Notes: generated by a model not told the origin, from the sequence alone. Positions 52,814 to 60,787 are shown, numbered from the stretch's first letter. The stretch: 64,000 nt of DNA from JASJAR01 sp038530285 (GCA_038530285.1 JBCBCY010000009.1:62001-126000), one strand, 5' to 3'. Translations and numbers: made by a program.

Positions 52814-52875
52814 TTTTCATCCTGGCAAAAATACTCTGGGGGCGGAGCCCCGGGTGCGGGGGCAGCGCCCCAGCC
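52814..52875 (-). repeat. Dispersed intergenic repeat, copy 4
   Basis: Reverse orientation: read on the minus strand it gives GGGGCGCTGCCCC and GGGGCTCCGCCCCC hairpin units, then AGAGTATTTTTGCCAGGATG. It lies between the convergent NlpC/P60 and DUF2794 genes. Confidence 0.8.
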
Positions 52876-52885
52876 GTTGCCCCGC

Positions 52886-53230
52886 TTAATCCTCAACCGC
52901 GCGGATCAGCTTTTTGTCAAAGACCCGAAGCACCGTGCGCAGGTCAGACCCCCGCTTCAGAATCTGTCCGTCCATCCCGATGACCGAATACATTCCCTGC
53001 TTTCCCCGTAGCTTAGGGCGTTTTTCAACCCGGTAGATCGGGTATTCCGCAGCGCGCCGAAAGATCGAGAAGATCGCCACATCCTTCAAAAAGGACATCC
53101 CGTAGTCGCGCCACTCTCCGGCCGCAACAAACCGGCCATAAACGCCGAGAATCACCTGCAGTTCCGTGCGGTGAAACGCGACGTGTTCCGGGATTTGCGG
53201 GTGCTGGCGCGAAACTTCGTGAAACATCAT
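52886..53230 (-). CDS. DUF2794 family protein
   Basis: A 114-residue alphaproteobacterial protein of unknown function. Recognised by VYGRFVAAGEWRDYGMSFL, AIFSIFRRAAEYPIYRVEKR and GMDGQILKRGSDLRTVLRV. The start at 53230 overlaps the stop of an upstream 47-codon frame as ATGA, which decides this start over the longer open frame (up to 53566) that reads through unrelated sequence. Confidence 0.85.
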   Translation of the reverse strand: MMFHEVSRQHPQIPEHVAFHRTELQVILGVYGRFVAAGEWRDYGMSFLKDVAIFSIFRRAAEYPIYRVEKRPKLRGKQGMYSVIGMDGQILKRGSDLRTVLRVFDKKLIRAVED

Positions 53231-53370
53231 TGCGCGAGCCTGCCCGCCAAGTCCTTGTAAATCAAGCCCTGCCATTGTTCTGACAAAGAAATGCCCCGCC
53301 CTAGACCAACACCTGTCGCGCTCGCGCCGCGATTGCGCGCGACGGTTATGTCGTAGCGAAAGACGCTCAC
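53227..53370 (-). CDS. Unannotated small protein (47 aa) coupled to DUF2794
   Basis: A GTG-initiated 47-residue frame beginning VSVFRYDITVARNRGASATG and ending DLAGRLAQ. It is in a different frame from the DUF2794 gene and its stop codon overlaps that gene's ATG (ATGA), the usual sign of translational coupling. The composition (Gly/Arg/Ser, with aromatic residues) looks like real protein. The family is not recognised. The start codon sits at the end of an 11-bp inverted repeat, and no strong ribosome-binding site is visible. Confidence 0.55.
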   Translation of the reverse strand: MSVFRYDITVARNRGASATGVGLGRGISLSEQWQGLIYKDLAGRLAQ

Positions 53371-53419
53371 CCCGGTGCCGTGGATTTTTACAGCCCCCAC
53401 CCAGCCTGCGGCACCGGGG
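53370..53419. repeat. Perfect 11-bp inverted repeat around the 47-aa start
   Basis: CCCCGGTGCCG at 53370-53380 and CGGCACCGGGG at 53409-53419, loop 28 nt. On the minus strand the 3' arm ends with the first base of the GTG start codon, so the fold could affect translation of the small frame. Confidence 0.6.
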
Positions 53420-53428
53420 GTCTTCGCC

Positions 53429-53456
53429 AAACCCGCTTCGGCGGGTTTTCCTTTTG
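53429..53456 (+). terminator. Plus-strand terminator-like hairpin ahead of the helicase
   Basis: AAACCCGC-TTCG-GCGGGTTT (8-bp arms, stable tetraloop) followed by TCCTTTTG on the plus strand. There is no annotated plus-strand gene just upstream of it, so what it terminates is unclear. It lies in the 344-bp gap (53371-53714) between the 47-aa ORF and the helicase, which otherwise probably holds two divergent promoters, including a TTGACT element near 53489. Confidence 0.65.
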
Positions 53457-53714
53457 GGCAACACCTTTTTGCTTCGTTTGTAATTTTCTTGACTTGTCGC
53501 GCCCGGTGGCCCACTTGCCACCCAAGCGATCAGCGTTCTGCCGCGTGAGCAGACGCCCCACACCACCGGGGCCCACGCCCGCCAACCGTTTCCGACATCA
53601 CGCGAGGAGGCAGCGCCGCCATTCGGGCCGGCGCACTCTGACCGTTTCCCCCGGCCCGCCCGTCAGGCGTTGCCGGGCCCAACCTCTGCAGGGTTCATCC
53701 CCTGCGGAAAGGAC

Positions 53715-54998
53715 ATGATGACATTTGATGACTTCGGGCTTCAGCCCGGCATTCTGAAACAGCTCGAAGCCCAGGGGCTGACCGAGCCTACGCCGATCCA
53801 GGCCAAAGCGATCCCGATTGCTCTGCAGGGCCGTGACGTGATGGGGCTGGCGCAAACCGGCACCGGAAAAACAGCCGCCTTTGGCTTGCCGCTTTTGAAC
53901 GCGCTGATCTCTGCGGGCACGCCGCCCGTGGCGAAATCCGCCACCGGGCTTGTGCTGGCGCCCACGCGCGAGCTTGCAAAGCAAATCTCTGAAGCGCTGG
54001 CGGGGTTCACCCGGGGCGGCCACCTGAAAGTCGTGGTCGTCGTGGGCGGGGTCTCGATGAACCGCCAGATCAACGCGATGCGCAAAGGGGCCGATCTTCT
54101 GATCGCAACACCCGGGCGCCTGATGGACCATGTTGAACAAAAGACCATCCGCCTGGACCAAACCCGCTTTTTGGTCCTCGATGAGGCCGACCAGATGCTC
54201 GATATGGGCTTTATCCACGCCCTGCGGAAGATCGCGCCATTGTTGCCGCGTGAGCGTCAGACGATGATGTTCTCGGCCACCATGCCAAAGCTGATGGCAG
54301 ATCTTTCAAAGCAGTTTTTGACCGATCCCACCCGGGTCGAAGTGGCGCGCCCTGGTGTGGCGGCTGATAAAATCACCCAATCGGTGCACTTTGTCGGCCA
54401 GCCTGCCAAGACCGGACTTCTGACCCGCCTTCTGGGCGAGCATGTGGGCGAACGCGCGGTGGTGTTTGCGCGCACCAAACACGGGTCAGAACGGCTGATG
54501 AAGAAGCTGGTGCAAGCCGGTTTCGCCGCCGCATCTATCCACGGCAACAAAAGTCAGGGCCAGCGGGACCGCGCGCTTGCCGGGTTCAAATCGGGCGAGG
54601 TTACGGTTCTGGTGGCAACGGATGTCGCGGCCCGCGGGATCGACATCCCGGATGTGAAATACGTCTACAACTTCGATCTGCCCAACGTGGCGGAAAACTA
54701 TATCCACCGGATCGGGCGCACGGCCCGGGCGGGGGCGTCGGGCCAGGCTGTGGCCTTTTGTTCGCCCGAAGAGTTGTCGGAATTCCGCGCGATTGAAATG
54801 GTGCTGAAGACCACCATTCCTGTGGCCGGGGGCGTTGTTCCTGAACCTGCATCGCGTCCCGCCCGCCAGGGTCGTAAGCCAGGCGGTAAGCCCGGGGGAC
54901 ATTCTGGTGGCAAGCCAGCTGCAAATGCAGGTGGCAAGGCCCGCGCGCGTCCGCGCCGCGGCCGCCGCCGGGGCAAGGGTGCCAAACAAGCTGCTTAG
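53715..54998 (+). CDS. DEAD-box RNA helicase (RhlE-like)
   Basis: A 427-residue ATP-dependent RNA helicase from ATG 53715 with GGAAAGGA upstream. Q motif and GLTEPTPIQAKAI, motif I AQTGTGKT (46-53), DEAD box in VLDEADQML, SAT in FSATMPK, and motif VI HRIGRTARAG are all present. A Gly/Lys/Arg-rich tail of about 45 residues fits RNA binding. It acts in ribosome assembly or mRNA decay. Confidence 0.95.
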   Translation: MMTFDDFGLQPGILKQLEAQGLTEPTPIQAKAIPIALQGRDVMGLAQTGTGKTAAFGLPLLNALISAGTPPVAKSATGLVLAPTRELAKQISEALAGFTRGGHLKVVVVVGGVSMNRQINAMRKGADLLIATPGRLMDHVEQKTIRLDQTRFLVLDEADQMLDMGFIHALRKIAPLLPRERQTMMFSATMPKLMADLSKQFLTDPTRVEVARPGVAADKITQSVHFVGQPAKTGLLTRLLGEHVGERAVVFARTKHGSERLMKKLVQAGFAAASIHGNKSQGQRDRALAGFKSGEVTVLVATDVAARGIDIPDVKYVYNFDLPNVAENYIHRIGRTARAGASGQAVAFCSPEELSEFRAIEMVLKTTIPVAGGVVPEPASRPARQGRKPGGKPGGHSGGKPAANAGGKARARPRRGRRRGKGAKQAA

Positions 54999-55221
54999 GT
55001 CTGGCGTGTTTATCCGCACCTGATGCGCGACAAGGGCAGCAAGAGTTACCTTTGTCGGGCCCGCATCCAAAGGGGTCTCACCTCATCGTGCGACCGGCCA
55101 GATTTCGTTTGAAAGAGCCTGACAGGATGAGTGTTCCCTTGACGGCAAGGCGCAGAAGCACGCGCGCGCGGATGATGGCCAAGAAGCCTTGCCGCGATCT
55201 TTTCGAACATGTCTTTTGCGT

Positions 55222-56898
55222 TCAAGCAAACCGACCCTGACAAAACCAACCCGCTGACATTGCCGCCCCATGTGCAAAGTAAAGCCATAGCACCTCGCCC
55301 GCGTCCGTCGTCACCCGCCAGTAATCACGCAACCCCGTGCGCCAGTCGGGCTCATCGAGCCACCATTCGGGCGCGATCCGTTCGGGCCCCACGGCGGCCA
55401 CCACCGACAGGTCCCGCCGACGCCAGCGAAACTGCATGGGCAGCGCAGGGACATCAGGCGCGGTCACCATTTCGGGCCGCCACAACAGCACCGGACGCGG
55501 TCCTGGCGGGTCCGGCCAGCCTTGCGCAGGTTCTGACCATGCCGCGCCCAGGGTCAGCGCGGTTTTCTCAGGAATATGGCTGTCTGCTGGGTGCAGCCGG
55601 GTGATCGCCTCAAGCCCCAGCCGGGCGCCAAGCTTGCCGATCAGATCGTCCAGCGGCGCGCCGCCGGTCACCCGGTCTGCCCCATCGCGCGCCGCGTCCA
55701 GATGGCCGCGATGCTGATGGGCGTGCACCGGCTCGGTGCGGGTTGCCACCAGCCGGATCCGGTCGATGCCAAAACCGGCATCAATATCACCGATCTTCAT
55801 CGCCAGCAGGGGCCGGATCCGGTCGGGATTGGCCGAAGGGCGCGCCAGCCCCACCTCGATCACGGCGGTGCCTTGATCAACGCGCTGGGCCTCCAGCCGG
55901 ACCTCACGTGCGCCGCGGCCCTTGTCTTCAAGCGCCTGGGTCAGCCGCGGCAGCAGCCGGTCGAGGGCCGCCAGCATGTCGTCTTCAAGACCAACCGGCT
56001 CGGGCAGGGTCAGGCGCACCGCGAAATGGTCAGGCGGCTTGGCTGGTGTGATCGGTTCGGGTTCGGTTCCCATCGCCTGATCCAGACGCCGCACCAGCAT
56101 CGCACCGAACCGACGTGCAAGCGCCGCACGCGGCTGCCCGGCAAGGTCTTCAACCCGCCTCAGACCCAGGCGCACCAGATCGGTGACAGCCTGATCTTCC
56201 AGTCGCAGTGCTGCCACCGGCAGGGGCCCGATCGCGGCGCGTGTCCCACCGATGGGGGCAATCCGCGCCGCACTTGCCGCCAGGGGCGCGGTTTGCGGCG
56301 CCGGTCCACCCTTTTCCCAATGCCGCCGCCGGGCTGCGCGGGACCGCGTGGCCCGCGCTTCCTGATCAATATCATCACCAGAGCGCGCTGCCCCACCGCT
56401 GGCGCGTCCCGCATAGCGCGCCAACGCCCAGGCCGCCCCGGGTGTGTCGGCGATGCCTGCGCGCACTGTCAGGCCAAGCCCCGCGCAATCGGCCTCAACC
56501 TCAGTCAAAAGACCCGCTTCGCCGCCGAACAAATGCGCGCAGCCCGTCAGATCCACCATCAATCCTTCGGGCGGTTCTTCGGCCACCCAGGGGCTGAACT
56601 TGCCCGCCCAGCGGCGCAGGTTTTGCAAAAAAGCGGCCTCGGCCAGCGGGTTCTGCAGCCTTGTGATCAATTCGGGACACATCGCTTGGGCATCGCGCAA
56701 AGGCTGGCCCGGGGTCAGACCAGCCTCAGACGCGGTCACCGACAGCGACACCAGCACCTGGGCATTGCCGATATTGGCCGCCACTGCCAGAGGCGCTTCG
56801 GTCAACCCGCGATCAACACGCAAAACGCGTTCCGCCCCAAGGCGCGGAAACCAAAGCGATAGGATGCGGCGGTGGTGCATGGGCGGGCAGCAATGCAT
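55222..56898 (-). CDS. imuB: ImuB-like Y-family polymerase homologue
   Basis: A 558-residue Y-family-fold protein without polymerase activity that links DnaE2 to the sliding clamp in SOS mutagenesis. Start at 56898 with AGGA 5 nt upstream; ATG 56880 is the alternative and would leave a longer leader after the SOS box. N-terminal RILSLWFPRLGAERVLR is the ImuB opening. A Pro/Ala/Arg insert (about 195-235) interrupts the fingers/thumb region. imuA is not adjacent, and dnaE2 is 47 kb away. Confidence 0.9.
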   Translation of the reverse strand: MHCCPPMHHRRILSLWFPRLGAERVLRVDRGLTEAPLAVAANIGNAQVLVSLSVTASEAGLTPGQPLRDAQAMCPELITRLQNPLAEAAFLQNLRRWAGKFSPWVAEEPPEGLMVDLTGCAHLFGGEAGLLTEVEADCAGLGLTVRAGIADTPGAAWALARYAGRASGGAARSGDDIDQEARATRSRAARRRHWEKGGPAPQTAPLAASAARIAPIGGTRAAIGPLPVAALRLEDQAVTDLVRLGLRRVEDLAGQPRAALARRFGAMLVRRLDQAMGTEPEPITPAKPPDHFAVRLTLPEPVGLEDDMLAALDRLLPRLTQALEDKGRGAREVRLEAQRVDQGTAVIEVGLARPSANPDRIRPLLAMKIGDIDAGFGIDRIRLVATRTEPVHAHQHRGHLDAARDGADRVTGGAPLDDLIGKLGARLGLEAITRLHPADSHIPEKTALTLGAAWSEPAQGWPDPPGPRPVLLWRPEMVTAPDVPALPMQFRWRRRDLSVVAAVGPERIAPEWWLDEPDWRTGLRDYWRVTTDAGEVLWLYFAHGAAMSAGWFCQGRFA

Positions 56899-56913
56899 GT
56901 TCCTGATTTGTTC
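56899..56913. promoter_or_regulatory. LexA (SOS) box of imuB
   Basis: A perfect GTTC-N7-GTTC on the plus strand immediately upstream of imuB. A further GAAC-N7-GTTC arrangement follows at 56921-56935, so up to four half-sites lie within 37 bp. Confidence 0.85.
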
Positions 56914-56947
56914 CTATCTAGAACGCCACCTGTTCAGAGTCGAGTCC

Positions 56948-56990
56948 GCCCCCTTCCTCTTGCCAAAAAATACCTCCGCCGGAGGCCCCG
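56948..56990 (-). repeat. Dispersed intergenic repeat, copy 5
   Basis: Reverse orientation: on the minus strand GGCCTCCGGCGGAGGTATTT followed by TTTGGCAAGAGGAAGGGGGC. The hairpin head is lost or replaced by a CCTCCGGCGGAGG palindrome. It lies between ydeI-like and imuB. Confidence 0.75.
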
Positions 56991-57033
56991 ATTTTTCAAA
57001 AAATCGGTCCGCGATCCTTCCTTCAAGGATCGC
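56988..57033 (-). terminator. Two stem-loops after the YdeI-like gene
   Basis: GCGATCCTT/AAGGATCGC (57011-57033) and CCGATTTTT/AAAAATCGG (56988-57007) follow the stop codon at 57041 in that order. The second has a U-rich stem, so together they are a probable terminator. Confidence 0.7.
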
Positions 57034-57040
57034 GCAGGGC

Positions 57041-57610
57041 CTAGAAATTGGCCATCTTCTCGCCGCGCGCCACCGTGTCTGCCGCCTTGGCGATGCGTTT
57101 GGCCCGTGTGGGGGCCGTCTTGGCCAGTTTGATCCAGCGCAGCACATTGCGCCGGTAAGACGGGGCAAAGGCCTCAAAATCCGCACCGGCTTCTGCCAGG
57201 GCCGCGGCGAAATCCTCTGGCACAATCAGCGCGTCCACATCCGCCATGAAATCCCACAGGCCCGAGGCTTTGCCGCGCTCCACCGATGCCCGGCCCGGGG
57301 GCGCCATCCGCCCTTCGGCCTCAAGCTGCGCCGCGCGGTTCTTGTAGCTTTGCGCCCAGTACTCTGCCTTGCGCGGGCTGATCATCTGCATCGTGCGTTC
57401 TGCATCAAGCTTCCGGCGGATCCCGTCGATCCAGCCAAAAGCCACCAGTTCATCCAGCACTGCGTCGCGAGAGACATACTTTTCCCGCGTTGCGGCCAGA
57501 TAGGTCACCAACCAGACCGATGCCTGCTGCCCATGATTGGCCTCAAGCCAGGCGCGCAATTGCGGCGCGGACGTCACTTCAATCTGCTCAAACTGTTCCG
57601 TCTTGATCAT
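57041..57610 (-). CDS. YdeI/OmdA-like protein
   Basis: About 189 residues from ATG 57610 (GTG 57619 is possible). The family (YdeI/OmpD-associated, bacteriocin-protection) is recognised from VWLVTYLAATREKYVS, AFGWIDGIRRKLD, ISPRKAEYWAQSYKNRA and FAPSYRRNVLRWIKLAKT. Biochemical function unknown. Its start overlaps the HAD gene's end, and it is last in a four-gene operon. Confidence 0.85.
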   Translation of the reverse strand: MIKTEQFEQIEVTSAPQLRAWLEANHGQQASVWLVTYLAATREKYVSRDAVLDELVAFGWIDGIRRKLDAERTMQMISPRKAEYWAQSYKNRAAQLEAEGRMAPPGRASVERGKASGLWDFMADVDALIVPEDFAAALAEAGADFEAFAPSYRRNVLRWIKLAKTAPTRAKRIAKAADTVARGEKMANF

Positions 57611-58262
57611 TCGCCACACCCATCATCGCTGCGACATCTGACATAGTTCGCGCAATGGGCACGCCCAGCGGGGCCAGCAACGCCTCGGGCGTGCGTTCGG
57701 CGTAGGCAATCACCTTGCAGCCCGCCGCAAGACCCCCCTTGGCGCCAGACGGGCTGTCATCAACGACCACGCAGCGCGCAGGATCCGCGCCCAAAAGGCT
57801 GGCCAACTTCAGATAGATGTCAGGCGCAGGCTTGGCCGGGACCCCGTCATGGGCCGAGACCATTTTGTCTTTGCACCGCTCCCACAGGCCGTTCTGGCCA
57901 AGGGTGATCTCCATCTTGGCGCGCGGCCCGTTCGACCCCACACCAAACGGGATGCCCAAAGCATCCAGCCGGTCCAGAAGGTCGGGCACACCCTTGATCA
58001 AGGGCGTGCCACGCCGCAGCGCGTCAAAGGTTTCCGCGTAGATCTCATCGACCCAACCCTTGGGCAGGTCCGCGCCTTGGGCCCGGGCCTTTTCCCCGAC
58101 CCCGGCCAATGTGCCGCCCAGGAAATACTCGGTCACCTCAGCCGCGCTGACGGCAATGCCGTAGCGTGCCAGATTGGCGATAATCACCCTGTCGGTCACA
58201 GGCTCGCTGTCCACCAGCACCCCGTCACAATCAAACAGCACCGCATCAGGTCGCATGGGCAT
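57588..58262 (-). CDS. HAD-superfamily hydrolase (beta-phosphoglucomutase-like)
   Basis: A 224-residue phosphatase. Motif I VLFDCDGVLVDSEP, motif II GVGSNGPR, motif III Lys in AKPAPDIYL, and motif IV VVVDDSPSGAKGG are all intact. Substrate unknown; relatives act on sugar phosphates. It overlaps rsmD by 17 nt and the YdeI-like gene by about 23 nt. Confidence 0.9.
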   Translation of the reverse strand: MPMRPDAVLFDCDGVLVDSEPVTDRVIIANLARYGIAVSAAEVTEYFLGGTLAGVGEKARAQGADLPKGWVDEIYAETFDALRRGTPLIKGVPDLLDRLDALGIPFGVGSNGPRAKMEITLGQNGLWERCKDKMVSAHDGVPAKPAPDIYLKLASLLGADPARCVVVDDSPSGAKGGLAAGCKVIAYAERTPEALLAPLGVPIARTMSDVAAMMGVANDQDGTV

Positions 58263-58806
58263 ACTCCAAAATGTGAATGTGAGCCGCGCCGTAGCGGCGC
58301 ATGTCGCGCAAGGTGAACCCGGCAGGCGGGGTTTGCGCTGCGGCCTCTTCCCAGATCACGGTCGCACCTGGTGCCAGCCAACCGTCATTGGCAACCGCGC
58401 CAAGGGCGCGCGCGCCGAGCCCTTTGCCGTAAGGCGGGTCGAGAAACACCAGCGCCGCCGGTGCGCCCGGGGCCGGGCCGGGCCGTGTCGCGTCGCGGTG
58501 CAACAGCGTCGTCTCACCCTTGGCCTTGGCTTTTGCGATATTTGCCCGCAGCAGCGCCTGCGCCTTGGCCCCGTTGTCGATGAAGGTCACATGGGCTGCC
58601 CCGCGCGACAAAGCCTCCAGCCCCAAGGCACCCGTACCCGCAAAAAGGTCAAGCACATGCGCGCCGCCGGGCAGCCCGTGGCTCATCAGGATGTTGAACA
58701 GGTTCTCGCGCACCCGGTCGCCTGTTGGTCTGAGGTGGGCTGCCGCATCCCCTTTGCCCAAGAGGGTCAGTTGTAGTCCTTTAAAGCGCCCGGCCACGAT
58801 CCTCAT
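58246..58806 (-). CDS. rsmD: 16S rRNA (guanine966-N2)-methyltransferase
   Basis: A 186-residue SAM-dependent methyltransferase of the small ribosomal subunit. SAM motif VLDLFAGTGALGLEALSRGA and catalytic FLDPPYGKG are present; the N-terminal RIVAGRFKG and RPTGDRVRENLFNIL are diagnostic. It is 7 nt after the ferredoxin-reductase gene. Confidence 0.95.
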   Translation of the reverse strand: MRIVAGRFKGLQLTLLGKGDAAAHLRPTGDRVRENLFNILMSHGLPGGAHVLDLFAGTGALGLEALSRGAAHVTFIDNGAKAQALLRANIAKAKAKGETTLLHRDATRPGPAPGAPAALVFLDPPYGKGLGARALGAVANDGWLAPGATVIWEEAAAQTPPAGFTLRDMRRYGAAHIHILEYAHAT

Positions 58807-58813
58807 CGCGGGG

Positions 58814-60016
58814 TCATTTCAAAAGCGCCTTCAGATCAATGGCAGGGTCCACCACAGCGGCGGGGTCGGCGGATTTGCCCGTCTCAATCAGGCGCTTGCC
58901 GACCATATAAGCGCGCGGGTCGTTCATCGCGTCGATCGCCAGAAGCGTGTCGCCCGCGTAGTACCAATGGGACCGCGCCGCGCCACTGTCGCGCACCACG
59001 ACCCGGTCATAGCCGCTGTTCAGCCCCGCGATCTGCAGTTTGACGTCGTATTGATCCGACCAGAACCAGGGTTTTGGCACATTGGGCGTGTCGGCCCCGG
59101 TGATATTGGCGGCCACCGCCTCGGCCATGTCGATGGCATTGCCCACGCTTTCAAGTCGGATGCGCCCGGACCCATAGGTAAAAGACGCGCAATCGCCCGC
59201 AGCCCAGATGTTGGGGTCTGACGTGCGGCCCATCGCGTCGCAGGCAATCCCGTTGTCCAGGGTCAAGCCGGCGGCCTCTGCCAAGCGTGTATCCGGCACG
59301 ATGCCAATCCCGACGATGGCGAAGTCTACGTCTAGGCGCGATCTATCGGCAAACTCCGCGCCTGTCACCCGAGTGTTGCCGACAAGGCGCGCAAGGTCGG
59401 CACCTTCGCGGATGTCCACCCCATGGGCGCGGTGCAAATCGCGGAAATAATCGGCCGTTTCTTCTGCCGCGACACGGCCCAATATGCGGGCGTCACGTTC
59501 CACCAAGGTCGTCGTCACGCCACGTTTGGCCGCCACGGCTGCGGCCTCAAGGCCGATGTAGCCTCCGCCGATGATCAGCGCGCGTGCGCCTTTGCGGAAC
59601 TCAACCGCCATGGCGTCGATATCCGCCAGCGTCCGCACGGTATAAACGCCGTCCAAGTCACCGCCAACGGTGCCGGGCAGCTTTCGGGGAGTGGCTCCGG
59701 TCGTCAGGACAAGATCGTCATAGGATAGCACTTCGGTGTGGGTGGTCACGGTTTTTGCGACCGGATCGATCGTGCTGACGGTAGTTCCCGTCAAAAGCGT
59801 GATCCCATTTTCGCCGTAAGCGGGTGTGGGGCGCAAAAACAGCCGCTCGCGGTCCATCTCACCCAGAAGATAGGCTTTCGACAGCGGCGGGCGCTGATAG
59901 GGCGGGTGCGGTTCAGCGCCGATCAACGTGATGTCAGCGTCATATCCAAGCGCACGCAGCTTGAACGCGGCCGATGATCCTGCCTGGCCTGCGCCAATGA
60001 TGATCGTGCCGCTCAT
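58814..60016 (-). CDS. FAD-dependent ferredoxin/rubredoxin reductase
   Basis: A 400-residue flavoprotein from ATG 60016 with GAGGGAACC upstream. Two dinucleotide motifs, IIGAGQAGSSAAFKLR at the N-terminus and LIIGGGYIGLEAAAV near 145, plus VGIGIVPDTRLAE and IWAAGDCASF. It resembles putidaredoxin/rhodocoxin reductases that feed cytochrome P450 or dioxygenases; the partner is not in the window. Confidence 0.88.
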   Translation of the reverse strand: MSGTIIIGAGQAGSSAAFKLRALGYDADITLIGAEPHPPYQRPPLSKAYLLGEMDRERLFLRPTPAYGENGITLLTGTTVSTIDPVAKTVTTHTEVLSYDDLVLTTGATPRKLPGTVGGDLDGVYTVRTLADIDAMAVEFRKGARALIIGGGYIGLEAAAVAAKRGVTTTLVERDARILGRVAAEETADYFRDLHRAHGVDIREGADLARLVGNTRVTGAEFADRSRLDVDFAIVGIGIVPDTRLAEAAGLTLDNGIACDAMGRTSDPNIWAAGDCASFTYGSGRIRLESVGNAIDMAEAVAANITGADTPNVPKPWFWSDQYDVKLQIAGLNSGYDRVVVRDSGAARSHWYYAGDTLLAIDAMNDPRAYMVGKRLIETGKSADPAAVVDPAIDLKALLK

Positions 60017-60093
60017 CTGGTTCCCTCTGGCCTCTGCGCTCAGGGGCGTTATATCGCGGGTGCAGAGACGTGCAATCGGAAGGACGATGCGAG

Positions 60094-60579
60094 ATGGCAA
60101 TTCAGGTTGGCGACAAGGTGCCCGGTGCAACGCTGGGTCAAATGGGCAAAGACGGGGCTGAGGCGGTCGATCTGATCGACAAGCTGAAGGGCCGCAAGGT
60201 TGTGCTTTTCGGTTTGCCGGGGGCGTTCACCGGGACCTGCAGTTCGGCGCATCTGCCGAGCTTTGTGCGCACCGCCGACGATATCCGCGCCAAAGGTGTG
60301 GACGAGATCATTTGCGTGTCGGTGAACGATTTGTTCGTGATGGCCGAATGGGCAAAAACCACAGGTGCCAATGACGCGGGCCTGACCATGCTGGCTGATC
60401 CCAAGGGCGATTACGCCCGCGCGCTGGGCCTGCAGTTCGATGCGCCCCCGGTGGGCCTTTACGGGCGGCTCGAACGCCATGCGATGATCGTCGAGGATGG
60501 TGTGATCACATCGCTGGATGTGGAGGAACCCGGTGTGTGTACCGCCACGGCTGGTGAGGCTGTTCTGGCGAAGCTCTAA
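60094..60579 (+). CDS. Peroxiredoxin (Prx5-type)
   Basis: A 161-residue thiol peroxidase from ATG 60094, with GGAAGGA about 9 nt upstream. The peroxidatic Cys is C49 in PGAFTGTCSSAHLP; the Thr of the active site is present. A second Cys in PGVCTATAG could be the resolving one. It is cytosolic and divergent from the ferredoxin reductase. Confidence 0.92.
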   Translation: MAIQVGDKVPGATLGQMGKDGAEAVDLIDKLKGRKVVLFGLPGAFTGTCSSAHLPSFVRTADDIRAKGVDEIICVSVNDLFVMAEWAKTTGANDAGLTMLADPKGDYARALGLQFDAPPVGLYGRLERHAMIVEDGVITSLDVEEPGVCTATAGEAVLAKL

Positions 60580-60580
60580 A

Positions 60581-60683
60581 GCGCAATCCGAAAAGTGGGC
60601 ACCGGTTTTCGGGTCAATTGCGCGGTATAGTTTCAGACAGCGCAATCCGAAAAGTGGGCACCGGTTTTCGGACTAGATTGCGC
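60581..60683. repeat. Two tandem palindromic repeats
   Basis: Copy A 60581-60623 and copy B 60640-60683 share GCGCAATCCGAAAAGTGGGC then ACCGGTTTTCGG, and each ends with ATTGCGC, so each can fold with nested arms (GCGCAAT/ATTGCGC and CCGAAAA/TTTTCGG). The motif is widespread in alphaproteobacterial genomes. The pair begins 2 bp after the peroxiredoxin stop codon. Confidence 0.88.
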
Positions 60684-60706
60684 CGCGCCTTCGCGCAACG
60701 CCAGGA

Positions 60707-60765
60707 AGGGGGGCTCTGCCCCCCGGCCGTTCGGCCCGCCGAAGGTATTTATGGGCCGATGAAAC
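60707..60765 (+). repeat. Dispersed intergenic repeat, copy 6
   Basis: GGGGGGCTCTGCCCCCC hairpin, a GGCCGTTCGGCC hairpin, then CGAAGGTATTTATGGGCC and GATGAAAC. The core is diverged. It lies 24 bp after the tandem palindromes and before phhB. Confidence 0.75.
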
Positions 60766-60787
60766 GGTGTTGCGTGCAGGGTTCGCG

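Noticed and set aside
52886..53566. A 226-residue version of the DUF2794 protein
   Set aside because: The first 110 residues read through terminator and inverted-repeat sequence and do not match the family. The ATGA overlap supports the start at 53230.
55052..55240. 62-codon plus-strand frame after the helicase
   Set aside because: Arg-rich residues are as expected by chance and there is no ribosome-binding site; the 223-bp gap shows nothing else.
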